From assembly GCA_021324775.1 (NCBI GenBank), contig JAJPIM010000024.1:124001-188000 (forward strand): a DNA stretch of 64,000 nt. The letters run 5' to 3'. The DNA is from Gemmatimonadota bacterium. Lineage in GTDB: Bacteria > Gemmatimonadota > Gemmatimonadetes > Gemmatimonadales > Gemmatimonadaceae. How positions within the stretch are numbered: the first letter of the stretch is position 1; each line of letters starts with the position of its first letter. Below, in pieces: positions 35,837-43,737 of this stretch. Under the pieces are notes generated by a model that was not told the origin of the DNA, did no database searches, and saw only the letters and a list, made by a program, of their open reading frames with translations. The position numbers were made by a program, and so were the translations under genes.

Positions 35837-35942
35837 GCATCGCGAACAACTCCGTGGCCGTCTGTCACTCGCTCACAGTCGCCAGTCCCATCCGTTCTTT
35901 TCGACGGCCGCTCGAGGCGGCATACTGACCTATGGACGCTGA
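35817..35942 (+). CDS. Possible 41-residue ORF bridging sigma and anti-sigma genes
   Basis: An ATG preceded by GGAGGAGGAATCC, the best ribosome-binding site in this region, opens a 41-codon frame that overlaps the sigma stop and ends inside the anti-sigma start (35932). The predicted peptide begins MLGSCFEHREQLRGR. No family. It could be a small protein, or a translation-coupling device that carries ribosomes across the 95-nt gap. Alternatively the site is a relic. Confidence 0.35.
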   Translation: MLGSCFEHREQLRGRLSLAHSRQSHPFFSTAARGGILTYGR

Positions 35943-36735
35943 TCGCATTGCCGGGCCCGGTGGGCCTGCCCCCGCCGAATCGCACCTGGTACCGGAACGT
36001 CTGGCCGCATTGGCCGACGAAAATCCGACGTCCGCCGAAGCGCTACACCTTGCCGCATGCCCGGAGTGCTCCGCCGAAGTGGACTCCTACCGCTCGCTGC
36101 TCGCGCTGACACGGGCCGAGCGGGACCGCCTCAACGAACCGCTGACGGACTGGGAATCCATCCGCGAGGCCTTGGCCGCCGAGACCCCGGAGACCGCCGC
36201 GCCAGCCCGCCAACGGCCCGCCCCGGCCGCCAGAATGCGCTCCTGGGCCACCCGGTCAGCCGCAGCAGTCATCCTCGTCTCGAGTGGCGTCGCCCTGGGC
36301 CGTTATTCGGCTCGGCCAGGGGCTCCCGCTGGAGGAAGCCCTGCGCCGACAGTCGTCGCTAATAGCAACAGTATAGCACCAGAATCGGCTGGTAATAGCG
36401 CCAGTTTAGTACAATTCGCGCCTACTGGGCAACAGTTCGAATCTGCGGACGATGCCCTGGCGGCGGTGCTGAATGCCGAGACCCAGTACCGGCACGCGGT
36501 GGCGTATTTGATGGTCAGCGACTCGGGCGATAAGGGCGCGGGGATTCCGAACGACTACGCGACGCGCCTCGCCGCCCTGGACGAGGTCGCCCGGACCGCT
36601 CAAGCCGCGCTCATCGCGGCCCCGCATGATGTCGTGCTGCGCCGGGTCTATACCAACTCCGTCGACGCCCGCGAAGCGACGCTTCGTGAGTTGGGACGGA
36701 CGATCCCCGCCAGCCTCCACGGCGGACAGTATTGA
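35932..36735 (+). CDS. Membrane-anchored anti-sigma factor
   Basis: 267 residues. An N-terminal reduced zinc-finger-like motif HLAACPECSAEVDSYRSLL (HxxxCxxC) should bind the ECF sigma encoded just upstream. A single transmembrane helix follows at about residues 105-125 (AAAVILVSSGVALGRYSA), and a ~140-residue periplasmic part contains DALAAVLNAETQYRHAVAYL and a helical C-terminus. Classic topology for transmembrane anti-sigma factors. Its stop overlaps the start of the PDZ protein by one base (TGATG). Confidence 0.85.
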   Translation: MDADRIAGPGGPAPAESHLVPERLAALADENPTSAEALHLAACPECSAEVDSYRSLLALTRAERDRLNEPLTDWESIREALAAETPETAAPARQRPAPAARMRSWATRSAAAVILVSSGVALGRYSARPGAPAGGSPAPTVVANSNSIAPESAGNSASLVQFAPTGQQFESADDALAAVLNAETQYRHAVAYLMVSDSGDKGAGIPNDYATRLAALDEVARTAQAALIAAPHDVVLRRVYTNSVDAREATLRELGRTIPASLHGGQY

Positions 36736-37706
36736 TGGTGACGCCGATGCCGAAGGCGCTCCCCGGCGGCGTGACCGCGTCGGTAGTCGCGTGTGCGCTC
36801 GCGGCGGCATTCGCGGCGGCCGCGCATGCCCAGACACCGCGGCCGGATTCGGCCGGGGCGGGCGACAGCCTCACGCTGCCGGCCGCAATCGCCGCAGGCC
36901 GCGCCGCGCACCAGCTCCCCGAAGGCTACCTCGGCATCTCCTTCGTCTGCGATGTCAGGCGCCAGTACGGCCCTGAAGGGCTCGCGATCTACCATTATGG
37001 GTACCCGGCCGTGGAGTCCGTGGAGCGGGGATCGCCTGCGGACAGGGCAGGCATCGTTCCCGGCGACACGATCGTCGCGTATGACTCACGCGACGTGCTC
37101 TACCGGAGAATCGTCCTCGCCCGGCTCCTCCGCCCCGGCTCGGTGCTGGCAGTGCGGGTCCGGCGCAACGGCACCGTCAAGAATCTCCGCGTCAGCATTG
37201 CGCCTCGCCCCGCGACCTTCGTCGACATGAACGTCGCGGGCTATGGCGGTACGCCCCAGGCTCAGTCCGGCGGCAGCGCTTCCCTCGATCCGCACCAGTG
37301 GCTCGTGATCCCCAGCCCGGCCCTCCCTCCCCTCCCTCCGGGCAGCCCCGCCGGCGCTCCGCGGCCCAGCATCGCTCTCGATGAACCGCCGGCGTCATTC
37401 GATGACGCCGCCGACCCGGGCGATGAGACCACGGCAATCGCCGGCGCGCAGTTCGTCCGCACCAGCCCCGACCTGCGCGAAGCGCTCGCCCTCGACAGCG
37501 GCATCCTGGTGGTCGCCGTCGGCCAGGGCACAGCGGCCGCGCAGGCGGGACTTCGTGCCGGCGATGTCGTCGTGGCCGCACACGGCGATGCGATCGCAAC
37601 GCCCCAAGCACTCGCCGGTGTCCTGCGCCAGGCGAAGCGGGATGGCCAGCCGCTGAGTCTCCGGGTCGTCCGCCGCCACCAGACGCGCACGGTGGTACTC
37701 AGATAG
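36735..37706 (+). CDS. Exported double-PDZ protein
   Basis: 323 residues with a signal peptide (SVVACALAAAFAAAAHAQ). The first PDZ spans about 65-155 (EGYLGISFVCDVRRQYGP, GSPADRAGIVPGDTIVAYD), the second about 225-323 (GILVVAVGQGTAAAQAGLRA, GDVVVAAHGDAIATPQALAG). No protease domain is present, unlike DegS or HtrA. Since it is coupled to an anti-sigma gene it may sense misfolded periplasmic proteins and modulate sigma release; that is inference. Confidence 0.85.
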   Translation: MVTPMPKALPGGVTASVVACALAAAFAAAAHAQTPRPDSAGAGDSLTLPAAIAAGRAAHQLPEGYLGISFVCDVRRQYGPEGLAIYHYGYPAVESVERGSPADRAGIVPGDTIVAYDSRDVLYRRIVLARLLRPGSVLAVRVRRNGTVKNLRVSIAPRPATFVDMNVAGYGGTPQAQSGGSASLDPHQWLVIPSPALPPLPPGSPAGAPRPSIALDEPPASFDDAADPGDETTAIAGAQFVRTSPDLREALALDSGILVVAVGQGTAAAQAGLRAGDVVVAAHGDAIATPQALAGVLRQAKRDGQPLSLRVVRRHQTRTVVLR

Positions 37707-37760
37707 CACCACCGGTGCGGTAGTGCGCGGGAGCACCGCATCGCGGCAAAGCGGCGCGGC

Positions 37761-37829
37761 CGTTGCCGCGAGCGCCGTTGCCGCGAGCGTCGTTGCCGCG
37801 AGCGCCGTTGCCGCGAGCGTCGTTGCCGG
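37761..37829. repeat. 15-bp tandem repeats upstream of the SufT-like gene
   Basis: Four copies of CGTTGCCGCGAGCG(C/T) with alternating last base (C, T, C, T), then a partial fifth copy. They lie in the 167-bp gap between the PDZ and SufT-like genes. The period is a whole number of codons although no gene is assigned here. Confidence 0.9.
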
Positions 37830-37840
37830 CGATCTTGCGA

Positions 37841-37861
37841 ATGCCGGCGTGATGCCGGCAT
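37841..37861 (+). other. Hairpin just upstream of a ribosome-binding site
   Basis: ATGCCGGC and GCCGGCAT are perfect 8-bp inverted repeats around GTGAT, ending 3 nt before GGAGG (37865-37869) of the gene at 37874. It could act as a translational control hairpin or operator. Confidence 0.45.
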
Positions 37862-37873
37862 CGCGGAGGCGCC

Positions 37874-38380
37874 ATGGACTCTCTCGTTTCGGATCCCAAT
37901 CAGTACGGCGCGGCCCCGTCCCGCACCGATCCGGCTGCGCCGCCAGCGGCGCCGGCTGCTTCACCAACTCCTTCGAGCGCCACGGCGAGCGCCACAGCGA
38001 GCGCCACAGCGAGCGCCGGCGCGAGCGCCGCAGCCAGCGGCTCGCCAGATACTTCTCAGGATGCCTCCCAGGATGCCGGTCCTCCCGTGACCGCGGATCA
38101 GGTGCGGATGATCCTGCGCCGAGTCAAGGATCCAGACCTCAATCTCAACATCATCGATCTCGGTCTGGTCTACGACGTGCGCGTCGATGGCTCGGTGGTC
38201 GCGGTCGACATGAGCCTCACCTCGCCCGGATGCCCGTCAGGACCGGAGATCATGGAGGAGGCCGAGCGGCAGATTCGGGCGATGCCCGATGTCACGGACG
38301 TCGCGATCAATCTCGTGTGGACCCCGTTCTGGTCCCCGGACCGCATCGAGCCCCGCGTCCGCGCGTATCTGGGGATGTAG
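37874..38380 (+). CDS. MIP18/SufT-type iron-sulfur maturation protein
   Basis: 168 residues. The C-terminal ~95 residues are a DUF59/MIP18 domain: VRMILRRVKDPDLNLNIIDL, GLVYDVRVDGSVVAVDMSLT, the conserved cysteine in SPGCPSGPEIMEEAE, and VWTPFWSPDRI. SufT/PaaD-type proteins help Fe-S cluster assembly or carrier function. The first ~60 residues are an Ala/Ser/Thr/Pro-rich tail partly made of a 12-bp repeat (SATASATASATASAG). Clear GGAGG 4 nt before ATG. No suf genes adjoin. Confidence 0.88.
   Translation: MDSLVSDPNQYGAAPSRTDPAAPPAAPAASPTPSSATASATASATASAGASAAASGSPDTSQDASQDAGPPVTADQVRMILRRVKDPDLNLNIIDLGLVYDVRVDGSVVAVDMSLTSPGCPSGPEIMEEAERQIRAMPDVTDVAINLVWTPFWSPDRIEPRVRAYLGM
37975..38034 (+). repeat. 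12-bp tandem repeats in the SufT-like gene
   Basis: Five units related to GAGCGCCACAGC (last two degenerate) encode a disordered Ala/Ser/Thr stretch. Whole-codon period, so copy-number change preserves frame. Confidence 0.88.
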
Positions 38381-38420
38381 CGCGCAGGAAGTAGCCGCGC
38401 AGGAAGTAGCGCGCGGGATG
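38378..38420. repeat. Tandem repeat starting at the SufT-like stop codon
   Basis: TAGCGCGCAGGAAG (38378), TAGCCGCGCAGGAAG (38392) and TAGCGCGCGGGATG (38407), with TAGC again at 38421. Each unit begins with TAG; spacings of 14, 15 and 14 place stop codons in all three frames. Confidence 0.85.
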
Positions 38421-38459
38421 TAGCAGGCACAATGAGCGGGCGGCGTGCAGCGCGGGTGG

Positions 38460-39068
38460 CTACCCGCCGAGCAGTCCCTTGACCGCGACGACGCCGATCG
38501 CTGCGGCGCAGTTCACGAGCGTGCTCGTCTCCGAGCGGCAAGCGGCGCGCCAGTCATGACGCCGGCCGACAGCGCGAGGGCCGAGCGACGGCCATCGCGG
38601 GATCCACCTGGGCGTCCGCTCCTTGTACGCGAGATAGGCGGTCCCGAACGTCGACTCCAGCACGCCCTCTTCGTAGCGCACGATGAATCCGTATTCGACC
38701 GCGAACGCCGCGAAGGCGAGCGGCACGTACCACAGGACGCCGGTCGCGATCGCGACGCCGGTCCACACGATGGCGTTGCCGATGTAAATGGGATTCCGCG
38801 CCCACGCGAACGCGCCGTCAGTCACCAGATGGGGCACGCATCGCGTGCGGCGCCGCGTCGCGGGCCCGGCCGCCGCGACTCCCGATAACCGCATCAGCTC
38901 ACCGATCGCCACCGCCACGAGACCCGCGGCCCACGTGAGCGATGTCATCGATCCGTGCACGCACAACGGTACGAGCAGCACGGGAATCGGCAGCACGCCG
39001 CGGTACCGGAAAAGCCACGCGCCGACCCGCGCGGCTCGCGTCTGCTCGGCGGCGCTCATCACCGTCAT
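38460..39068 (-). CDS. Isoprenylcysteine methyltransferase-like membrane protein
   Basis: 202 residues with four or five predicted transmembrane helices. Core motifs match the ICMT/phospholipid methyltransferase family: LVTDGAFAWARNPIYIGNAI (SAM-binding loop RNPIYIG) and RYEEGVLESTFGTAYLAYKE (E-x-x-L..FG..Y..Y). Acceptor unknown; bacterial members methylate small thiols, lipids or act in quinone-like pathways. ATG at 39068 is conservative; an open frame continues to an ATG at 39290 that has a TAAATT hexamer 11 nt upstream. Confidence 0.82.
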   Translation of the reverse strand: MTVMSAAEQTRAARVGAWLFRYRGVLPIPVLLVPLCVHGSMTSLTWAAGLVAVAIGELMRLSGVAAAGPATRRRTRCVPHLVTDGAFAWARNPIYIGNAIVWTGVAIATGVLWYVPLAFAAFAVEYGFIVRYEEGVLESTFGTAYLAYKERTPRWIPRWPSLGPRAVGRRHDWRAACRSETSTLVNCAAAIGVVAVKGLLGG

Positions 39069-39422
39069 CGCGATCGGCGCGGGACGGACCGCCGGACGCG
39101 GCCAGGCACGCGCACTGTGGCCGGCGACGACCACGAGGCGGCGCTCCGCCGCGTCGGCTACGCCCGCCGCGGCGGATGCATGATCGATGACGACGTCGGC
39201 AGGCCGGCGCACGACGCGTGCGCTCATGCCATCAACCGCCAGGATCCTGCTGCCGGTTTGGCTCAGTCCCACATTTCGCGACGACGACATGACCACGGTG
39301 AAATTTAGCCCGCCACGGCGCGCACGTAAGGCGCAGCGAGAATTCGGTCACGCATTGTCTTCGCATACGTGCTCGCTCGCGTTTGCGCTGCGGTGTGGAT
39401 CTCGCCGCGGAAGCGCCGGACC
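39069..39422 (-). other. 354-bp region between the methyltransferase and PLP-enzyme genes
   Basis: No independent gene is supported. The minus-strand frame of the methyltransferase remains open to 39290 without recognisable family residues. A promoter-like pair on the minus strand is visible: TTACGT, 16-bp spacer, TAAATT (39302-39307), 11 nt before the ATG at 39290. So either the leader is ~230 nt or the protein has a 74-residue extension. Confidence 0.4.
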
Positions 39423-40475
39423 TCAGCGCCCGGATGCGTGCCGCTCGCTGGTCCAACCGCCGTTGCCGGCGAATGGCCGCCCGTCGAATGTCGCCCACAA
39501 CAACACGCGACGATCGGAGCCGTCCGCGCGAGACGCCGCGAGCGCGAGTGCGACCGCTCCCGCTTTCGCAGCGTACGTCGCGTCGAGCAGAAGCGGCGAC
39601 GCGCCGGATGCGCCGGCGGCCTGAGAGAGGCGGTCCGCGGCTATCGCGCCCGCTGCGGAGGGCCTGCCGTATGCACCGGCGTAGGCCGAGTGGTCCACCA
39701 CCACGGGGACGGCGGGCAATGCATCACCGCCGCGGCCTCGCCGGCGCAGAAGCCGGCGCGTCTGGCGGATGAGGGACTGGACCCGATAGGAGTTGGCGAC
39801 GAGCCGCGGCGCGACGCGCGCCGCTACGACCGTCGTGCGTACCCCGGCCACACCCAGACCGAGCGCGAGACCCGCCGCCGTGCCGCCGGTGCCAAGCGGA
39901 AGCACCACGTGTGTCGGCGCGGGTAGCTCGCCGGCGGTGATCTGCGCCGCCAACTCGAGCCCCGCGCCGACGTGGCCGAGGATGCCGGCCGGACTGCTGC
40001 CGCCGGGCGGGACGTAGTGGCGCTCCGGTTCCCGTGACGCGCGAGCCCGCCAGGCCATCGCGCGCGCAATCGCGACCACCGCCCACCGGCTGCTCGTAGT
40101 CTTGGCCGAGCCGCGCTCGATCGCCTGCGCCACCGCCAGCGACACGGGGTGCATGGCGTGCGCCCATCGTATCACTTCGGTGCGCGCGCCGAGCCGGCTG
40201 GCATGGACCGCCGTCGCGTAGACATGGGTGGACCCCTCTCCGCCGACAGCGAGCACGACGTCACCCGGACGCACCGCTCCGAGCAGGAACTCGAGTGCTC
40301 GCACTTTGTTGCCGGCCGCGACCGGCGCGTTCCGGTCGTCTCGCTTGAGCCAGAGCGCCCCGCCGTTCGGCAGTGCGACCCGCTCGACAGGCGACGGATA
40401 GACGCCCAGCACGGCGCGCGGCAGAGCCGCGAGGCCCGGGAACCGATCGTAGAGTGGGAAACCCTTAGATTCCAC
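39423..40475 (-). CDS. PLP-dependent enzyme of the ACC deaminase / D-cysteine desulfhydrase group
   Basis: 350 residues of the fold-type II (tryptophan-synthase-beta-like) family. The PLP lysine block is LWLKRDDRNAPVAAGNKVRA, close to KRDDxxGxxxGGNKxRKLEF of ACC deaminases and D-cysteine desulfhydrases. GEGSTHVYATAVHASRLGAR, VPPGGSSPAGILGHVGAGLE and LPLGTGGTAAGLALGL are the other cofactor-binding loops. The GGNK glycine is replaced by Ala (AAGNK). Substrate probably a D-amino acid or small sulfur amino acid. Start GTG 40475 is tentative; divergent from RNase D with five bases between starts. Confidence 0.85.
   Translation of the reverse strand: MESKGFPLYDRFPGLAALPRAVLGVYPSPVERVALPNGGALWLKRDDRNAPVAAGNKVRALEFLLGAVRPGDVVLAVGGEGSTHVYATAVHASRLGARTEVIRWAHAMHPVSLAVAQAIERGSAKTTSSRWAVVAIARAMAWRARASREPERHYVPPGGSSPAGILGHVGAGLELAAQITAGELPAPTHVVLPLGTGGTAAGLALGLGVAGVRTTVVAARVAPRLVANSYRVQSLIRQTRRLLRRRGRGGDALPAVPVVVDHSAYAGAYGRPSAAGAIAADRLSQAAGASGASPLLLDATYAAKAGAVALALAASRADGSDRRVLLWATFDGRPFAGNGGWTSERHASGR
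40466..40471 (+). promoter_or_regulatory. -10-like hexamer TAGATT of RNase D
   Basis: TAGATT ends 9 nt before the GTG at 40481. It lies within the first codons of the divergent PLP enzyme, so the two genes' promoters must overlap coding sequence. Confidence 0.5.
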
Positions 40476-40480
40476 GCACT

Positions 40481-41761
40481 GTGTCCCAAGCCCACCGGCG
40501 CCCGATGGCGTCTTCCCCTCCACCGGTCACTGCCGCCGTCACGTCGCGCCCCGATGGGGCCCCCAAAGCTGTGTACATCGACACCCCGTGGGTCGCGGAC
40601 CAGTGGCTCGCAGCGGTGGGAGGAGCAGGGGCGGTCGCCCTCGATACCGAAGGGGCGAGTTTTCACCGCTTCGTCGATCGAATCTACCTCCTGCAGCTCT
40701 CGACGAGATCTCACAGCGCGATCATCGACCCGCTCGCCGCTGGCCCGCTGGCCGGCCTGGGAACGATTCTCGAAAATCCGGAGATCGAGATCGTCTTTCA
40801 CGATGCCGACTACGACCTCCGGCTGCTGCACCAGGACTACGGATGGTCCGTCACCAACATCTTCGATACGCGAGTGGCGGCGCAGCTCCTCGGCATCCGT
40901 GCGTTCGGTCTGGCCGCGCTGCTCGAACGGTATTTCGGGGTCAAACTCGACAAGCAGCACCAGCGTGCGGACTGGTCGATGCGGCCGCTCACGCCGGGAA
41001 TGCTCGACTACGCAGCTCAGGACACCCGGTATCTCCTCGACCTGCGGGAGCAGCTGGCCACCGAGCTCCGGGCGAAAGGCCGCTGGAGCTGGGCGGCGGA
41101 AGAGTTTGCGCGACTCGAGGGAACGCACTGGGTGGCCGAGGATCCCACCGAGGCGTTTCTGCGAGTCAAGGGCGCTCGCGACCTCTCACGGCGCGAGTTG
41201 TCGGTCCTGCGCGAGCTGGTACCGTGGCGGGACGGCGTCGCCGCGGAACTCGACCGCGCGACGTTCCGGGTCATTGGCAACGAGACGCTCCTCGAAATCG
41301 CGCGGCAGGCGCCGGACAATCGCGAGACACTGGCCGCGATCAAGGGAATGCCGCGCGGAATGACCGAGACGCGCAGCGGCGAGATCCTTCGGGCCGTACG
41401 CCGCGGTCTCGACACGGCGGACGATGCGCTCCCGAGGTTTCCCAAGGCGCCACGCTGGGATCGCGATCCGGATCTCGACGACCGCGTCGCACGCCTCAAG
41501 GTGCTGCGAGACGCCACCGCGGCACGTCTCGACCTCGATCCCGGAGTCCTGTGCTCGCGCGAACGCCTCGAGGCCGTGGCCCGCCGGATGCCGCGCACCG
41601 CCGCCGAGCTGGCCGCGATGCCGGAACTGCGCCAGTGGCAGGCCGCGGAGCTGGGCCCGGAATTCCTGAGAGCCCTCTGGCCATCGGCGACGCCGGCGGC
41701 AGACCCGGCGGCGGACCCGGCGGCGGAGCCGGCCAGCGACTCACCCTATCGCGACGAATAG
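40481..41761 (+). CDS. rnd: Ribonuclease D
   Basis: 426 residues. The DEDDy exonuclease domain has VALDTEGASFHRFVDRIYLL (DxE), FHDADYDLRLLHQDYG and DYAAQDTRYLLDL (YxxxD). Two helical HRDC-like domains follow (AELDRATFRVIGNETLLEIA; CSRERLEAVARRM). It trims 3' ends of stable RNA precursors. The C-terminus is a repeat-derived AADPAADPAAEPA tail. GTG at 40481 is favoured by the TAGATT box; an ATG at 40505 is also possible. Confidence 0.93.
   Translation: MSQAHRRPMASSPPPVTAAVTSRPDGAPKAVYIDTPWVADQWLAAVGGAGAVALDTEGASFHRFVDRIYLLQLSTRSHSAIIDPLAAGPLAGLGTILENPEIEIVFHDADYDLRLLHQDYGWSVTNIFDTRVAAQLLGIRAFGLAALLERYFGVKLDKQHQRADWSMRPLTPGMLDYAAQDTRYLLDLREQLATELRAKGRWSWAAEEFARLEGTHWVAEDPTEAFLRVKGARDLSRRELSVLRELVPWRDGVAAELDRATFRVIGNETLLEIARQAPDNRETLAAIKGMPRGMTETRSGEILRAVRRGLDTADDALPRFPKAPRWDRDPDLDDRVARLKVLRDATAARLDLDPGVLCSRERLEAVARRMPRTAAELAAMPELRQWQAAELGPEFLRALWPSATPAADPAADPAAEPASDSPYRDE
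41695..41730 (+). repeat. Three 12-bp repeats at the 3' end of the RNase D gene
   Basis: GGCGGCAGACCC, GGCGGCGGACCC and GGCGGCGGAGCC in tandem encode the Ala-Ala-Asp-Pro-type tail. Whole-codon period. Confidence 0.8.
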
Positions 41762-41776
41762 CGCTCCGGCCCTGCG

Positions 41777-42043
41777 CTACTTTCGCGTCGGCTTCCCGGG
41801 CGGCGTCTCGCTCTTGAAGACGTCGCGATTGATCTGGATGTACTGCTGCTGCGCCGCCGGGACGTCTTCCTCCGGAAAGATCGCCGTCACCGGACACTCC
41901 GGTTCGCACGCCCCGCAATCGATGCACTCATCCGGGTGGATGTAGAGCATCTTCTCCCCTTCGTAGATGCAATCGACTGGGCAGACATCGACGCACGACT
42001 TGTCCTTGATGTCGATGCACGGCTCGGTGATGATGTACGGCAT
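41777..42043 (-). CDS. fdxA: 7Fe-8S (or 2[4Fe-4S]) ferredoxin
   Basis: 88-residue soluble electron carrier. Cysteine pattern: C9, C17, C21 and C25 ([18 protein letters not shown]) and C40, C43, C46, C50 ([13 protein letters not shown]). The first run, with C-x7-C-x3-C-x3-C, matches Mycobacterium/Azotobacter-type seven-iron ferredoxins. The remaining ~35 residues ([19 protein letters not shown]) form the family's C-terminal helix. 100 bp downstream of the LytM lipoprotein gene on the same strand; convergent with RNase D. Confidence 0.93.
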   Translation of the reverse strand: MPYIITEPCIDIKDKSCVDVCPVDCIYEGEKMLYIHPDECIDCGACEPECPVTAIFPEEDVPAAQQQYIQINRDVFKSETPPGKPTRK

Positions 42044-42143
42044 GTCGGGCTCGGCGCAGCGGCCGGGGGAAGAGGTGGACTGAAAAGTAACAAGAATCCA
42101 CAGCGAGCATCAGTAGCCGGCGGGGGTAGCCGCCGGGCGCGCT

Positions 42144-42788
42144 CTACCCTTTGCCCGACGGGCGGCCGGGCAGCGTCAGGAACGGCTTGGGGTCGATGGG
42201 CTCGCCATCCCACCAGCGCGCGGCGTTCGGCCGCTTCATGAGCTGGAAATGCAAATGCGGCTCGTTGGCCGGCGCATTGCCAGTGGTGCCGACGTAGCCG
42301 ATGATCTCACCCTTGGCAACGTCCTTCCCCTCGGACAGCGTCGACGCGTAGTGATCGAGGTGCGCGTAGTAATACACGAACCGGTTCCCGGCGTCGATCT
42401 CGTAGATGGTGATGCCGCCCGCCGGATTTGTCCGCATCCGTAGCACGCGGCCGTAGTCCGCCGCGAGTACCGGCGTCCCGCGGGGCGCCAGGATGTCGAG
42501 CGCGCGGTGTTCGCGACCGCCGGTGCGGGGCGACGTGTACGTGTCAGGCACCTGCGAGGGGCGGACACCCGACACCGGTACCATCAGCTCCCGGCTCATG
42601 AGATAGACGCTCTGGCTCGACGACGCAACGCCGGGCGTGACCGGCGCCGGCGCGGGCTGATGCCCCGCGCACGCCGCCCCCGAGAGCGCCATCAGGCTGC
42701 CCGCGGCGATGCTCCCACGGGAGAACCTTGCACGGGAGATCCTGCCACGGGTGCACGTGCCGGTGTCGCTGCTCGATGGGCTACGCAC
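42144..42788 (-). CDS. M23 (LytM) family peptidase-like lipoprotein
   Basis: 214 residues. An Arg-rich N-terminus and SIAAGSLMALSGAACAG look like a signal peptide with cysteine lipidation. The C-terminal LytM domain has the zinc ligands in REHRALDILAPRGTPVLAA (HxxxD) and EPHLHFQLMKRP (HxH), plus YYYAHLDHYA. All four ligands are present, so it may be an active peptidoglycan endopeptidase of the periplasm. The GTG start overlaps the mutarotase-like gene by 8 nt. Confidence 0.88.
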   Translation of the reverse strand: MRSPSSSDTGTCTRGRISRARFSRGSIAAGSLMALSGAACAGHQPAPAPVTPGVASSSQSVYLMSRELMVPVSGVRPSQVPDTYTSPRTGGREHRALDILAPRGTPVLAADYGRVLRMRTNPAGGITIYEIDAGNRFVYYYAHLDHYASTLSEGKDVAKGEIIGYVGTTGNAPANEPHLHFQLMKRPNAARWWDGEPIDPKPFLTLPGRPSGKG

Positions 42789-43737
42789 CGCTGATCTTCG
42801 CCGGCCTCCAGGTCAGCATCCACTCCTGGATTTGCCCGGGCTCGACCCAGTGCGCGCCACCCCAGGCGCCAAGCGCGTCGGCCAGCGAGTCGGCCGCACC
42901 GAGGCCCGGCTCGATCGCCAGGTTGAGATACGGCCGGCCGCCCTTGAACGGAGTCCACTCCCCCTTGTTCAACCAGACGCCGACGTTCGGGACGGTCCGC
43001 TCGTCGAAGGCGACTTCCATCCGGAGGTCGCCCTCGGTGACGGCGGCCACGCCAGCCCCGGACGGCATGTCGAGAAACAGCTTGCACGCGTATTGCCGTC
43101 CCGCCAGGTCGGGGTGCGACAGATCCACGATGCGAGCCTCGACCCTGGCATGCGGCCAGCGAAACTCGGGCACGAGGCCGCGGAGCGCATCACCGCGGTG
43201 CGACCACACGCGGGCCCGGGCGCCGACGGGCAGCTCGAGCCGCGTGGACGGCGTCAGAGGAAAAAGCGGTTGCGCGGCCCAGAGAAACGGCAGCCGGTCA
43301 TGCCCCGTGTTCCGCACCTCATATCGCATCACCACCGCGCCGGCACTCGTGACCTGCACCACGCGGGTGAACTGATACGGCATCCGCCGCCCTTCCCACG
43401 CGCATGTCGCGCGGTGGCCCGTCGGATCCGTCTCGACCACCACCGAGGCGTGCTGGGCCCACAACTCGCCGTGCTCCGGGAGCGCCAGGCCGCCGAACCG
43501 GGGCACGCCGTTCGGAATGTTGCACGCGGCGACGGTCGGGAAGCATTCATCGTAGCCTCCGCTGTCGGCGGTCTCGCTGTACGACGCCCCGTCGACGGGC
43601 TCGCGCGCCGGCAGCGCCTCGTTGCTCCACAGCCACTCGCGCCCCAGCGCCACGAGTGACACGATGCGTCCGCCGAGCGCGGGCACAATACGCACGCGCG
43701 TCGCGCCGCCTTCCAGCTCAATGAAGCCGAATGTCAC
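42781..43737 (-). CDS. Aldose 1-epimerase (galactose mutarotase)-like protein
   Basis: 318 residues of the galactose-mutarotase-like fold. Starts VTFGFIELEGGATRVRIVPA, LGGRIVSLVALGREWLWSNE; then SGGYDECFPTVAACNIPNGV and LPEHGELWAQHASVVVE. Catalytic residues typical of GalM (His-His-Glu) are only partly assignable: H in LPEHGELW and E in LNLAIEPGLGAADS. The GTG start overlaps the ispH stop (GTGTGA), so it is coupled. Sugar substrate unknown. Confidence 0.82.
   Translation of the reverse strand: MTFGFIELEGGATRVRIVPALGGRIVSLVALGREWLWSNEALPAREPVDGASYSETADSGGYDECFPTVAACNIPNGVPRFGGLALPEHGELWAQHASVVVETDPTGHRATCAWEGRRMPYQFTRVVQVTSAGAVVMRYEVRNTGHDRLPFLWAAQPLFPLTPSTRLELPVGARARVWSHRGDALRGLVPEFRWPHARVEARIVDLSHPDLAGRQYACKLFLDMPSGAGVAAVTEGDLRMEVAFDERTVPNVGVWLNKGEWTPFKGGRPYLNLAIEPGLGAADSLADALGAWGGAHWVEPGQIQEWMLTWRPAKISGA

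Noticed and set aside
37761-37829. CRISPR-like array
   Set aside because: Repeats are 15 bp and contiguous without spacers; no cas genes. Simple tandem repeats.
42044-42143. Separate promoter for the ferredoxin gene
   Set aside because: TTACTTT near 42085 is the only AT-rich string and no -35 fits; could equally be read-through from the LytM gene.
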